A DNA stretch of 8,541 nt from Desulfobulbaceae bacterium UBA5611 (GCA_002424635.1 DIKT01000034.1:85094-93634), one strand, 5' to 3'. Positions 1 through 6,727 are shown, counted from the first letter of the stretch. Notes: generated from the sequence alone by a model not told the origin. Made by a program: numbers and translations.

Positions 1-1042
1 CTACCATATTTTCCAGCCTGACTCCTCCCCAGCCCGGAATATAGATACCAGGTTCCACGGTCACCACCATCCCCGCCTGCAATGTTTTTTTATTACGGGA
101 TGACAGACGCGGTTCTTCATGCACCGCGAGGCCCACCCCATGACCAAGAGAGTGGCCAAAGGCCGGACCATAACCGGCATCAGTAATAATATCACGGGCT
201 ATCTTATCAACCGCTGCTGCCGTAACTCCTGCCCGGATGGCCGCCAGAGCCGCCAACTGAGCCCGGCGCACCAGTCGATGGATACTCAGATAACGGTCAT
301 CAGGCTCGCCCAGCACAAAGGTCCGGGTCATATCCGAGCAATAACCATCAAGGATCAGCCCCATATCAATCATCAGAGGCTGGCCGCGTTCAATAACAAC
401 TGACCCGGGGACCGCATGCGGCAGAGCACTTTTAGGACCCCAGGCGACAATCGTATCAAAACTGGGGGCCTCAGCCCCCAACCGCTGCATGGTCATATCA
501 ATGTCGAGGGCGATATCACGTTCAGTCCGACCGGCATCCAGAGAGTGATATATCCTGGTAAAAACTTGTTCATTGAGGGCAACGGAGGTCCGCAACTTCC
601 CAATTTCCTCTTCATCTTTGATCAACCTCAGCTTTTCCACCAAACCTGTAGTCGGCAACAGCTGGATCCCGATCTTATCAGCCAGAGTCTTGAGCTTACC
701 GGCAACAGCATAGAGGGTGTAATCACTTTCAAAACCGAGGCTTCTGATCTGCAGATCCGGCAGCAGGTCCTTTAATAAGGCCAACAGCCCCTTAGGATAA
801 AGAACGACCGGCAGAAAATGAGCCTCCGCCTCAGCCTGCAGCTTAAAGCGAAAATCCGTCAGCAATAGCGGCTGGCCCTTGGCCGGAATCAGCAAGAACC
901 CTGAGCTCTCGGCAATCCCGTGATCAACTGCCGCATAGCCGCTCAGATAGCGCCTGTTCTGCGGCTGACTGACCAGGAGGGCATCAAGCTTTTTCCGCCG
1001 CAATACTGCCTGAATCTTATCCAGCCGTTCTAAATAGCGCAT
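1..1042 (-). CDS. M24 family metallopeptidase, Xaa-Pro aminopeptidase/dipeptidase type (3' end cut by window edge)
   Basis: Translating the minus strand from ATG at 1042 gives 347 codons and one extra base with no stop, so the gene runs off the left edge. It should lack only a short C-terminal tail. Residues about 1-135 look like the creatinase-type N-terminal domain. Residues about 140-347 are the pita-bread M24 catalytic domain. All five expected metal ligands are visible: D226 (MIDMG), D237 (CSDMTRT), H301 (GHGVGL), E330 (VEPGIY) and E344 (RLEN). H209 (LPHA) and H308 (VHEE) fit the usual substrate-site histidines. The family removes an N-terminal residue preceding proline, or splits Xaa-Pro dipeptides, in the cytoplasm with two metal ions. 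Aminopeptidase and dipeptidase cannot be separated from this sequence, so no symbol is given. The start codon shares one base with the stop of the upstream gene (TGATG), which points to translational coupling. Confidence 0.93.
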   Translation of the reverse strand, partial: MRYLERLDKIQAVLRRKKLDALLVSQPQNRRYLSGYAAVDHGIAESSGFLLIPAKGQPLLLTDFRFKLQAEAEAHFLPVVLYPKGLLALLKDLLPDLQIRSLGFESDYTLYAVAGKLKTLADKIGIQLLPTTGLVEKLRLIKDEEEIGKLRTSVALNEQVFTRIYHSLDAGRTERDIALDIDMTMQRLGAEAPSFDTIVAWGPKSALPHAVPGSVVIERGQPLMIDMGLILDGYCSDMTRTFVLGEPDDRYLSIHRLVRRAQLAALAAIRAGVTAAAVDKIARDIITDAGYGPAFGHSLGHGVGLAVHEEPRLSSRNKKTLQAGMVVTVEPGIYIPGWGGVRLENMV

Positions 1043-1629
1043 CAGGCAAAGCGTTGGGCCAGAATCTCTTTCCGTTGATCAAGGGCCTGGTTATATTGCA
1101 GATTCAGATCCGCCTGCATCTTCGCCCACTCTTTTTGGAACATCGGATGCATGGCCGGATCCATTGACATCCTGTTGCCGACCGCTGACTCCTGCTGTCC
1201 CAGTTTCTGTTCCAGCTGCGCCCGGACTGCATCCTCAAGCTGCTTTCGGATCTGCTCTTTATGCTGATTATATTGCTCCAGAATCTGCTTCAGCTCAGCA
1301 CAGATCGCAGCTATATCACCGGCCGACTGTTCCATTTCCAGGAGTCCCTGTATCGCCTTAAGACTGGTCGCCATCAGGCTCTCATCGCGGGGCAGGACGA
1401 TATTACGCATCAAGGCACTGGCCATTCCTTTACGAACTGCCATCTGCTCCGCTGGAGCCTGCTCAGTCAACGCCTGGCCAAGATCATCCAGGCTGAGGCC
1501 GATATACTCAGCCGCCAGACGCATTCCTGTTCGCTCTAATCCCTGAGAATCGGGCTGCTCAACAGAACGGGCCGCCATACGGGCGGCCCGTTCCATAACC
1601 ATATCCATAGTACTTTTGATTTCTGCCAT
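1042..1629 (-). CDS. Uncharacterised coiled-coil protein, 195 aa
   Basis: I do not recognise a named function. The product from ATG at 1629 begins MAEIKSTMDM and is rich in Ala, Gln, Glu, Met and Lys. It has no signal peptide, no transmembrane segment and no recognisable catalytic motif. Residues about 105-148 look like an amphipathic coiled coil (ELKQILEQYNQHKEQIRKQL). A second helical stretch with many glutamines lies at about 165-193. A GTG 63 bp upstream (1692) would add a hydrophobic N-terminus rich in Phe and Leu. I prefer ATG 1629 because the N-terminal sequence resembles what I recall of uncharacterised deltaproteobacterial proteins. Neither start has a good Shine-Dalgarno sequence, and ATG 1629 follows an A-run. 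The stop overlaps the start of the M24 peptidase by one base, so the two are almost certainly one operon. Expression is very likely; function is unknown. Confidence 0.8.
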   Translation of the reverse strand: MAEIKSTMDMVMERAARMAARSVEQPDSQGLERTGMRLAAEYIGLSLDDLGQALTEQAPAEQMAVRKGMASALMRNIVLPRDESLMATSLKAIQGLLEMEQSAGDIAAICAELKQILEQYNQHKEQIRKQLEDAVRAQLEQKLGQQESAVGNRMSMDPAMHPMFQKEWAKMQADLNLQYNQALDQRKEILAQRFA

Positions 1630-1854
1630 TTTTTTTGCTGATTTTGTCGGTAGATATTGAAAAAACAAGAGCCGGAAGAATGCAGCTGTCACACTCTACA
1701 GGCCACCGCAAACTCTCTTCCCTGCTCTCACCATTTAGCATTTATCCATATAACTATGTAACCCAGAGCACCCTGCACCGTAAAGAAAAAATTGCTTCGC
1801 TACCGAACTTGTCAGCCGTTGGAATTTTTTAAAGGTAAAAAAACGAAGAAGTGC

Positions 1855-1883
1855 TTGTCTTTCCATTTTTCTTTTGCTATATA
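1855..1883 (+). promoter_or_regulatory. Predicted sigma70-type promoter of rpsA
   Basis: A -35-like TTGTCT (1855-1860) is followed after 17 bp by TATATA (1878-1883). The -10 is preceded by TG one base upstream (1875-1876), which makes it an extended -10 element. An overlapping TATAAT (1880-1885) would give a 19-bp spacer. The surrounding sequence is very AT-rich, as expected for a strong ribosomal protein promoter. Transcription from about 1890 would give a leader of around 125 nt. Confidence 0.55.
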
Positions 1884-1943
1884 ATTATATTTTATTTGAT
1901 TAAAAATCGAATAATTTTATTTTTCATTTCGCAGCACCTGGCG

Positions 1944-2015
1944 TCGTCCTGAACAGACGATAAAGATCAACCCTTACACCTTGGTCCCCTTTCGGGGCCG
2001 CACGAGCTAAAACCC
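1944..2015 (+). promoter_or_regulatory. Structured rpsA leader without Shine-Dalgarno sequence
   Basis: Two hairpins are visible just upstream of rpsA. One has TCGTC (1944-1948) pairing with GACGA (1956-1960) around a 7-nt loop. The other has CCCC (1986-1989) pairing with GGGG (1994-1997) around TTTC, extended by GG/CC (1983-1984/1998-1999) with one bulged T. The 16 nt between the second hairpin and the ATG contain only GAG, with no AGGAG-like element. In Escherichia coli, rpsA is known to have a structured leader, a weak Shine-Dalgarno sequence and autogenous control by S1. A similar mode here is inferred from architecture alone. Confidence 0.45.
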
Positions 2016-3785
2016 ATGACAGAGGCACTCACACAAACAACAAGCAATGACGAAGAGTTAAGCTTTGCCGAACTCTTTGAGATGGAAGAAAACAGCAGCG
2101 TCGTCAATGTCGGCGATGTCACTATGGGCACCATCATCGGCATCGTCGATGGTTACGTCCTCGTTGATGTTGGAGATAAGGCAGAAAGCTATGTTGCCAA
2201 ATCTGAATTCCAACTGGAAAAAGGTAAAGAGATTCAAATTGGCGATACATTTGAAGTCTTTATTGAACGGCGTAAAGATGAAGGTGGTCTCCTGCTGTCA
2301 CGGGAAAAAGCAATTGCCATAAAAGTATGGGAAGATATTGCCAAGATCCAGGAAGAAAACGGCACCATTGAAGGCAAGATCGAAAGCAGGGTTAAAGGTG
2401 GCATGTCGGTTAATGTCGGCGTTCCAGCCTTCCTGCCATATTCTCAGATCGATCTGCGTCCGGTTAAAGACCTGGATGCCCTTATTGGTGAGACCTTTTC
2501 CTTCAAGGTTCTCAAATTTAATCGTAAACGCAATAACGTTGTTATCTCCCGCCGGGCCATTCTCGAAGAGGATCGTAACAAACTGCGCGAAAAAATGCGT
2601 TCCATTCTGCAGGAAGGCCAGATCATCAAAGGCGCCATCACTAATATCACCGACTATGGTCTCTTTATTGACATGGGCGGCATGGATGGTCTCTGCCATA
2701 TCACCGACCTCTCCTGGGGACGTGTTTCTCATCCGGCCAAGCTGTACAAGGTCGGCGAAGAGCTTGAGGTCAAGGTCCTGAAATATGACAAGGAGAATGA
2801 TCGTGTTTCTTTGGGTGTTAAGCAACTGAAAGAAGATCCATGGTCAACCGTGGCCACCCGTTATCCTGTTGGCGAAAAAGCTACAGGCAAGGTAGTCTCC
2901 ATTACTGATTACGGAGTCTTCATCGAACTGGAAGAAGGTGTTGAAGGACTGATCCATGTCTCTGAAATGACCTGGTCCAAGAAACCGCGTCATCCTTCCA
3001 AGATTGTGGCCGTAGGTGATGAGGTTGAGGTCATGGTTCTGAACATTGAACCTGAGACCAAACGGATTTCGCTGGGCATGAAACAGCTGCAACCAAATCC
3101 CTGGGATCTGGTTACCGATTCCTATCCGGTCGGCTCGATCATTGAAGGAAAAGTTAAAAATATTACTGACTTCGGTGTCTTTATCGGCATCGAGGACGGC
3201 ATTGACGGCTTGATTCATGTCTCCGATCTGTCCTGGACTGAGCGCATCAAACATCCTTCTGAAAAATATGTCAAAGGTCAGACCATCCAGGCGGCTGTCC
3301 TGAAGATTGACAAGGAAAACGAGCGTTTCTCTCTGGGCATCAAACAGCTGGAGCCAGATCCATGGCAGGCGGCCTACAACAAATACCCATCCGGAACCGT
3401 CATAGAAGGTACGATCACTAACGTAACTGACTTTGGTGTTTTTGTGCAGCTTGAGGAAGGGATCGAAGGTCTGGTGCATGTTTCTGAGATCAGTAAAGAA
3501 AAGATCAAGACTCCTGTCGGTGCTTATCAGGTTGGTGATACCTTGAAGGCTATCGTTATCAATGTATCGGCCAAAGACCGGAAAATTGGTCTCTCCATCA
3601 AGACCCTGGAAGGTGACGATGAAGCTGCTGGTGCTGAAGAACAAGCGCCGACTCAGACTACACCTAAAAAAGAAGCAGCGGCTACCGCAGCCGCCGCCTC
3701 TGCTGCCGCTCCAGCTACCTTAGGCGATCTCATGAAAGCCGCCGCAAATGGACAAAGCGAGGAAGGAAAGACCGAAGAAGACTAA
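2016..3785 (+). CDS. rpsA: 30S ribosomal protein S1
   Basis: The 589-residue product has six S1 (OB-fold) domains at about 32-98, 115-182, 201-270, 286-357, 373-444 and 460-531. Domains 3-6 are close copies carrying the ITDYG/ITDFG-VFI, GLIHVSE/D-LSW and R-SLG-KQL signatures. Domains 1 and 2 are divergent, as is usual, since they anchor the protein to the ribosome while the later domains bind mRNA. S1 helps the 30S subunit capture and unfold mRNAs, especially those with weak Shine-Dalgarno sequences or structure. The length is slightly above the roughly 557 residues of the E. coli protein. The excess is a low-complexity tail (532-589) with an acidic patch, an alanine-rich run at 554-578 and a short LGDLMK segment at 569-574. 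No other start fits: the reading frame opens at ATG 2016 behind a leader without a Shine-Dalgarno sequence. A strong terminator follows, so the unit is probably monocistronic. Confidence 0.98.
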   Translation: MTEALTQTTSNDEELSFAELFEMEENSSVVNVGDVTMGTIIGIVDGYVLVDVGDKAESYVAKSEFQLEKGKEIQIGDTFEVFIERRKDEGGLLLSREKAIAIKVWEDIAKIQEENGTIEGKIESRVKGGMSVNVGVPAFLPYSQIDLRPVKDLDALIGETFSFKVLKFNRKRNNVVISRRAILEEDRNKLREKMRSILQEGQIIKGAITNITDYGLFIDMGGMDGLCHITDLSWGRVSHPAKLYKVGEELEVKVLKYDKENDRVSLGVKQLKEDPWSTVATRYPVGEKATGKVVSITDYGVFIELEEGVEGLIHVSEMTWSKKPRHPSKIVAVGDEVEVMVLNIEPETKRISLGMKQLQPNPWDLVTDSYPVGSIIEGKVKNITDFGVFIGIEDGIDGLIHVSDLSWTERIKHPSEKYVKGQTIQAAVLKIDKENERFSLGIKQLEPDPWQAAYNKYPSGTVIEGTITNVTDFGVFVQLEEGIEGLVHVSEISKEKIKTPVGAYQVGDTLKAIVINVSAKDRKIGLSIKTLEGDDEAAGAEEQAPTQTTPKKEAAATAAAASAAAPATLGDLMKAAANGQSEEGKTEED

Positions 3786-3801
3786 CCATCTTCTGCTAAT
3801 G

Positions 3802-3851
3802 ATGATAAACTATCAGGTATGGTCTTCAATGGCCATATCTATAGTTATCAT
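3802..3851 (+). repeat. Compound inverted repeat in the rpsA 3' untranslated region
   Basis: An outer stem pairs 3802-3813 (ATGATAAACTAT) with 3841-3851 (ATAGTTATCAT), with a single bulged A. Inside it a second stem pairs TATGG (3818-3822) with CCATA (3833-3837) around a 10-nt loop. The element starts 16 nt after the rpsA stop and ends 8 nt before the terminator stem. It has no T-run of its own, so it is not a terminator. Its role is unknown; mRNA 3'-end stabilisation or protein binding are possibilities. Confidence 0.55.
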
Positions 3852-3859
3852 TTGCTAAG

Positions 3860-3906
3860 AGGTTGTTTTGCCTAAAAATTATTAATGGCAAAACAACCTT
3901 TTTTTT
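3860..3906 (+). terminator. Rho-independent terminator of rpsA
   Basis: A perfect 13-bp inverted repeat pairs AGGTTGTTTTGCC (3860-3872) with GGCAAAACAACCT (3887-3899) across a 14-nt AT-rich loop. It runs into eight consecutive T residues (3899-3906). This is a textbook intrinsic terminator on the plus strand. There is no A-run on its left, so it should act in one direction only. It separates rpsA transcription from the downstream ihfB-like gene. Confidence 0.95.
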
Positions 3907-4014
3907 ATATAATGCCTTGACTCCAAGTCCGCATTGCCGACAGGCTCCATAGAGACAAACAATAGACAAGTGCAATATTTATCTATAACCTTACTTTTGA
4001 GTTAACTATTTAAC

Positions 4015-4293
4015 ATGCTAAGAAAAGAACTTATCGATCAGGTCAGCACAGATCTCTCCTTGCCAAAACAGGATGTGACCACCGCCCTTGAGATTATGCT
4101 GGTAACTATGAAGACTGCCTTAATAGAGAAAAGAAGAATAGAACTGCGTGGTTTTGGTAGCTTTTCCATTCGCAAACGCAAGGCGCGCAGTACCAAAAAC
4201 CCTAAAACCGGCATCACGATGGATATCCCGGAACGCCAGACTGTTCACTTTACCATGAGTAGATCGCTGAAAGAGCCGCTGATCAAGGCTTAA
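4015..4293 (+). CDS. ihfB: HU/IHF-family DNA-bending protein, IHF beta-like
   Basis: The 92-residue protein covers the whole HU/IHF fold. It has an N-terminal helical dimerisation part (ELIDQV to ALIEKRRIELRG), the GFGSF turn at 46-50, a basic beta-arm with NPKTG at 62-66 whose P63 is the DNA-intercalating proline of the family, and a short C-terminal helix. The stretch IELRGFGSFSIR at 42-53 reads closer to IHF beta than to HU. The position directly after rpsA matches the rpsA-ihfB order of many Proteobacteria. The product would bend DNA as a dimer and act in nucleoid organisation, recombination and promoter architecture. Whether it pairs with an IHF alpha elsewhere or forms homodimers cannot be seen, so the symbol is by homology and synteny. 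Spacing from the rpsA terminator implies its own promoter. TATAAC (3984-3989) is a weak -10 candidate, and only a weak GAG (3999-4001) precedes the ATG. Confidence 0.9.
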   Translation: MLRKELIDQVSTDLSLPKQDVTTALEIMLVTMKTALIEKRRIELRGFGSFSIRKRKARSTKNPKTGITMDIPERQTVHFTMSRSLKEPLIKA

Positions 4294-4311
4294 AACAGAT
4301 GGACCGGATCC

Positions 4312-4923
4312 CTATAGAAAAGGGATGATATCACCCTTGCCTTGGCGTAATATTTGCGGAGAATCTCCAGTGAGATCAATGAGGGAAGAAGGATCAGGAT
4401 AGACAGGGCCACCATCAATAATAATATCAACTCTGGGGCCCAGCATCATATCGATTTCATAGGCCTCGGTCGGGACTGGACGATCATCCTCTACCGGAAT
4501 ACTGGTGTTGATAATAGGATTACCTAGAGTCTCAAGAAGCAACAGGCAGATCGGATGATCGGGAACTCGAATACCAACGGTCTTCTGCTTGGTCGCCATG
4601 ATTTTAGGGACCAGCTTACTACCAGGCAGGACAAAGGTATAAGCGCCGGGCAGATTTTTTTTCATCAGCCGGTAGGCCGTATTTGACACATGGCCATAGT
4701 CACTGATATCTTTCAGACTGGAACACATGAATGAAAATGGTTTCCCGGCCGGTCTTTTTTTAATCTGCAGCAACCGTTTGATCGCCTTTGGATGAAACAG
4801 ATCGCAACCAACACCATAGCCGGTATCCGTCGGATAACAGATTATCGCCCCGGCGCGTAGTTGTTCCACCACCTGTTGAATCAGTCGTAATTGCGGGTTG
4901 TCAGGATTAATATTGATAAGCAT
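4312..4923 (-). CDS. yciO: YrdC/YciO/Sua5-family protein (threonylcarbamoyl-AMP synthase-like)
   Basis: The 203-residue product spans a single YrdC domain and resembles E. coli YciO in length and along its whole course. Shared features are an opening INPDNPQLRL-like segment, PTDTGYGVG at 31-39, the GIRVP strand at 117-121, NTS at 139-141, SSLIDLT at 179-185 and an ending QGKGDIIPFL. Family members bind ATP and RNA, and TsaC/Sua5 make the threonylcarbamoyl-AMP used for tRNA t6A37. YciO itself is a paralogue whose physiological role is less settled. Here KKRP at 55-58 and K61-P62 keep the basic KxR..K signature of TsaC, so synthase activity is plausible but not proven. An in-frame start 54 bp upstream (4977) exists. 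I reject it because ATG 4923 has a strong Shine-Dalgarno sequence and the upstream start lies within the predicted -35 box. The gene converges on ihfB. Confidence 0.9.
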   Translation of the reverse strand: MLININPDNPQLRLIQQVVEQLRAGAIICYPTDTGYGVGCDLFHPKAIKRLLQIKKRPAGKPFSFMCSSLKDISDYGHVSNTAYRLMKKNLPGAYTFVLPGSKLVPKIMATKQKTVGIRVPDHPICLLLLETLGNPIINTSIPVEDDRPVPTEAYEIDMMLGPRVDIIIDGGPVYPDPSSLIDLTGDSPQILRQGKGDIIPFL

Positions 4924-4933
4924 ATATTTTGTT

Positions 4934-4939
4934 CTCCTT
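4934..4939 (-). promoter_or_regulatory. Shine-Dalgarno sequence that decides the YciO-like start
   Basis: Read on the minus strand, AAGGAG lies 10 nt before ATG 4923. It fixes the start at 4923 rather than the longer in-frame reading from 4977, which has no comparable site. Confidence 0.8.
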
Positions 4940-4947
4940 ATATTATG

Positions 4948-4977
4948 ATAAAACCATACTATATGCTGGAAGGTCAA
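4948..4977 (-). promoter_or_regulatory. Predicted promoter of the YciO-like gene
   Basis: On the minus strand, TTGACC (4977-4972) is followed after 18 bp by TTTTAT (4953-4948). The -10 has a TG one base upstream (4956-4955), giving an extended -10. Transcription would start near 4941, just upstream of the Shine-Dalgarno sequence, and leave a very short leader. Confidence 0.5.
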
Positions 4978-5060
4978 TAATATCCCCTAAATAGATAAAA
5001 AAAGGATACCCTGAAAAAGGTTTCTGCTTTTAACCGGAGATGCTAGACTGGCTGAGCCGT

Positions 5061-5080
5061 TATAAAAGTTTCAACTTATA
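5061..5080. repeat. Operator-like dyad in the guaB / yciO divergent region
   Basis: TATAA-GTT (5061-5065 and 5068-5070) mirrors AAC-TTATA (5073-5080) around a TC centre, with an extra AA in the left half. The loop is too tight for an RNA hairpin, so a DNA-binding dyad is the more natural reading. It lies about 100 bp upstream of guaB and overlaps a weak -35-like TTCAAC (5070-5075), whose possible -10 partner would be TATTTA (5093-5098). No known regulator consensus is recognised. Confidence 0.3.
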
Positions 5081-5171
5081 GAGTCTTTCTTGTATTTACT
5101 GCCGGTCTTTAAGCCTGAGGCTGAAAACTTTTTAAATTTCAGTAAATTCCGTGTTCACTTGACCTTGTAAT

Positions 5172-5176
5172 AGGAG
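5172..5176 (+). promoter_or_regulatory. guaB Shine-Dalgarno sequence
   Basis: AGGAG lies 6 nt before ATG 5183, a near-ideal spacing. It supports the chosen guaB start. Confidence 0.85.
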
Positions 5177-5182
5177 CGTTCC

Positions 5183-6646
5183 ATGTTACCAGATACTATA
5201 GAGTTAGCCCTGACCTTTGACGACCTGCTGCTTGTGCCGTCAGCCTCAGAAGTCCTGCCCAACGAAGTCTCTCTTGTTACCCGGCTGACCGATACCATCA
5301 GTCTCAATTCTCCTCTGGTCAGCGCGGCCATGGATTCAGTAACTGAGCATCGGACCGCCATTGCCCTGGCCCGTGAAGGCGGGATCGGCATCATTCATAA
5401 GAATATGGGCATCGCCAAACAGGCCAGAGAAGTAGAACAGGTCAAGAAGTCGGAATCAGGGATGATTATTGATCCCATTACCGTCCGCGAGGATCAATCC
5501 GTGGCTGATGTGGAAAAAATCATGGCCAAATACAAGATCTCCGGCCTGCCGGTGTTACGCGAAGGTAAACTGGTCGGCATCGTCACCAACCGCGATCTGC
5601 GCTTTGTCTCCGATAATGACCTGCGGGTGGGCGATGTCATGACCAGTAAAAATCTGGTGACCGCCAAGGTCGGCATTGATATGGAGCATTCCAAGGCCCT
5701 GCTCCATGAGCACCGCATAGAAAAACTGCTGGTCGTAGATGATGACGGCAATCTGGCCGGTCTGATCACCATCAAGGATCTGGAAAAGATCCGCAAATAT
5801 CCGCTGGCTGCCAAAGATCATCTGGGCCGCCTGCTGGTAGGAGCGGCCTTGGGTGTTGGGGCCGGTATTGAGGCCAGTGCCCAGAAGCTGGTGGATGCCG
5901 GAGTGGACGTCGTGGTCCTGGACTCGGCGCATGGCCATTCGCGTGGCGTGTTACGAGCGGTGGCCGCCATCAAAAGCGCTTTTCCTGATCTGCCGGTCAT
6001 TGCCGGCAATGTCGCCAGCTACGAAGGCACCCTCGCCTTGATCAAGGCGGGGGCCAATGCAGTCAAGGTCGGGGTGGGTCCAGGCTCAATCTGTACCACC
6101 AGAATTGTCGCCGGGGTCGGCGTCCCGCAGATGAGCGCCCTGAAAAACTGCGTTGCAGCCGCTGCCAAATTTGGTATTCCTATCATTTCTGATGGCGGCA
6201 TCAAGCATTCTGGTGATCTGGCCAAGGCCATTGGCGCCGGGGCTCATACTATCATGATCGGCTCTCTTTTTGCCGGTACCGACGAAACCCCCGGCGAAAC
6301 TTTCCTGTATCAAGGCCGCACCTATAAAGGTTATCGAGGAATGGGTTCCATTGGCGCCATGCGTAAAGGCTCCTCTGATCGCTATTTTCAATCGGAGGTG
6401 AGCAGCCAGTCCAAGCTGGTGCCGGAAGGGATCGAAGGAAAAGTGCCTTATCGCGGGCCACTGTCCGATGTGATCTACCAGCTCCTGGGCGGCCTGCGTT
6501 CCGGTATGGGCTATGTTGGTGCCGGCACTATTGAAGAGCTGCGCGAAAAAGCCCAGTTTGTCCGCATTTCAGCGGCTGGCCTGCGGGAATCGCATGTCCA
6601 TGATGTGATTATCACCAAAGAGGCTCCCAACTACCGCACAGCTTAA
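5183..6646 (+). CDS. guaB: IMP dehydrogenase
   Basis: This 487-residue enzyme oxidises IMP to XMP with NAD+, the committed step of guanine nucleotide synthesis, in the cytoplasm. The TIM-barrel catalytic domain is interrupted by a Bateman module of two CBS domains at about 97-150 and 157-205. Catalytic landmarks are complete: the active-site loop GPGSICTTR with nucleophile C304, the IMP phosphate-binding SDGG at 336-339, the YRGMGS flap segment at 384-389, and the R400-Y401 pair that activates water. The opening TFDDLLLVP at 11-19 and DSAHGHS at 247-253 are also typical. The length equals that of the usual bacterial enzyme (about 488). guaA follows 81 bp downstream in the same orientation with no terminator between them, so a guaBA operon is likely. 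The CBS domains suggest purine nucleotide control of the enzyme by analogy with other family members. Confidence 0.99.
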   Translation: MLPDTIELALTFDDLLLVPSASEVLPNEVSLVTRLTDTISLNSPLVSAAMDSVTEHRTAIALAREGGIGIIHKNMGIAKQAREVEQVKKSESGMIIDPITVREDQSVADVEKIMAKYKISGLPVLREGKLVGIVTNRDLRFVSDNDLRVGDVMTSKNLVTAKVGIDMEHSKALLHEHRIEKLLVVDDDGNLAGLITIKDLEKIRKYPLAAKDHLGRLLVGAALGVGAGIEASAQKLVDAGVDVVVLDSAHGHSRGVLRAVAAIKSAFPDLPVIAGNVASYEGTLALIKAGANAVKVGVGPGSICTTRIVAGVGVPQMSALKNCVAAAAKFGIPIISDGGIKHSGDLAKAIGAGAHTIMIGSLFAGTDETPGETFLYQGRTYKGYRGMGSIGAMRKGSSDRYFQSEVSSQSKLVPEGIEGKVPYRGPLSDVIYQLLGGLRSGMGYVGAGTIEELREKAQFVRISAAGLRESHVHDVIITKEAPNYRTA

Positions 6647-6727
6647 TGTCTGCTGGTCTTGCTGCCACTAAAAATCACCGGTTACGCTCAAAGGCGCACT
6701 TAACTTTCAACCTTGGTTCTTTCTTTC

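Larger units (their letters stand above)
1630..2015. other. Divergent intergenic region between the coiled-coil gene and rpsA
   Basis: These 386 bp separate two divergent genes and contain no convincing coding sequence. The right half (about 1825-1930) is strongly AT-rich and holds the rpsA promoter. The last 90 bp or so are less AT-rich and hold two hairpins of the rpsA leader. On the minus strand no hexamer pair stands out as the promoter of the coiled-coil/M24 operon. Several weak TA-rich candidates exist around 1735-1765, so that promoter is left uncalled. Confidence 0.6.

Noticed and set aside
119..775. Two plus-strand open frames (119-403 and 416-775) at the left end
   Set aside because: They are antisense shadows of the M24 peptidase, whose minus-strand translation shows all metal ligands.
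1630..1692. Longer start (GTG 1692) for the coiled-coil protein
   Set aside because: It has no ribosome binding site and would add a Phe/Leu-rich segment unlike the rest. ATG 1629 gives a more natural N-terminus, though the evidence is not decisive.
2610..3610. Internal tandem DNA repeats within rpsA
   Set aside because: The similarity comes from homologous S1 domains at the protein level. The DNA copies are too diverged to be recent tandem duplications.
2844..3644. 266-codon minus-strand open frame inside rpsA
   Set aside because: It is the antisense reading of the repeated S1 domains, with no recognisable protein features and no start signal.
4308..4326. ATCCCT/AGGGAT inverted repeat between ihfB and the YciO-like gene as a bidirectional terminator
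   Set aside because: The stem is only 6 bp with no T-run on either strand, and it overlaps the last codons of the YciO-like gene.
4978..5182. Purine riboswitch upstream of guaB
   Set aside because: I could not find the three-stem layout or the conserved loop sequences of purine riboswitches, only short dyads.
6713..6727. Longer guaA start at TTG 6713
   Set aside because: It has no Shine-Dalgarno sequence, and the family's N-terminal strand begins at MKKILILDFGSQ from ATG 6728.
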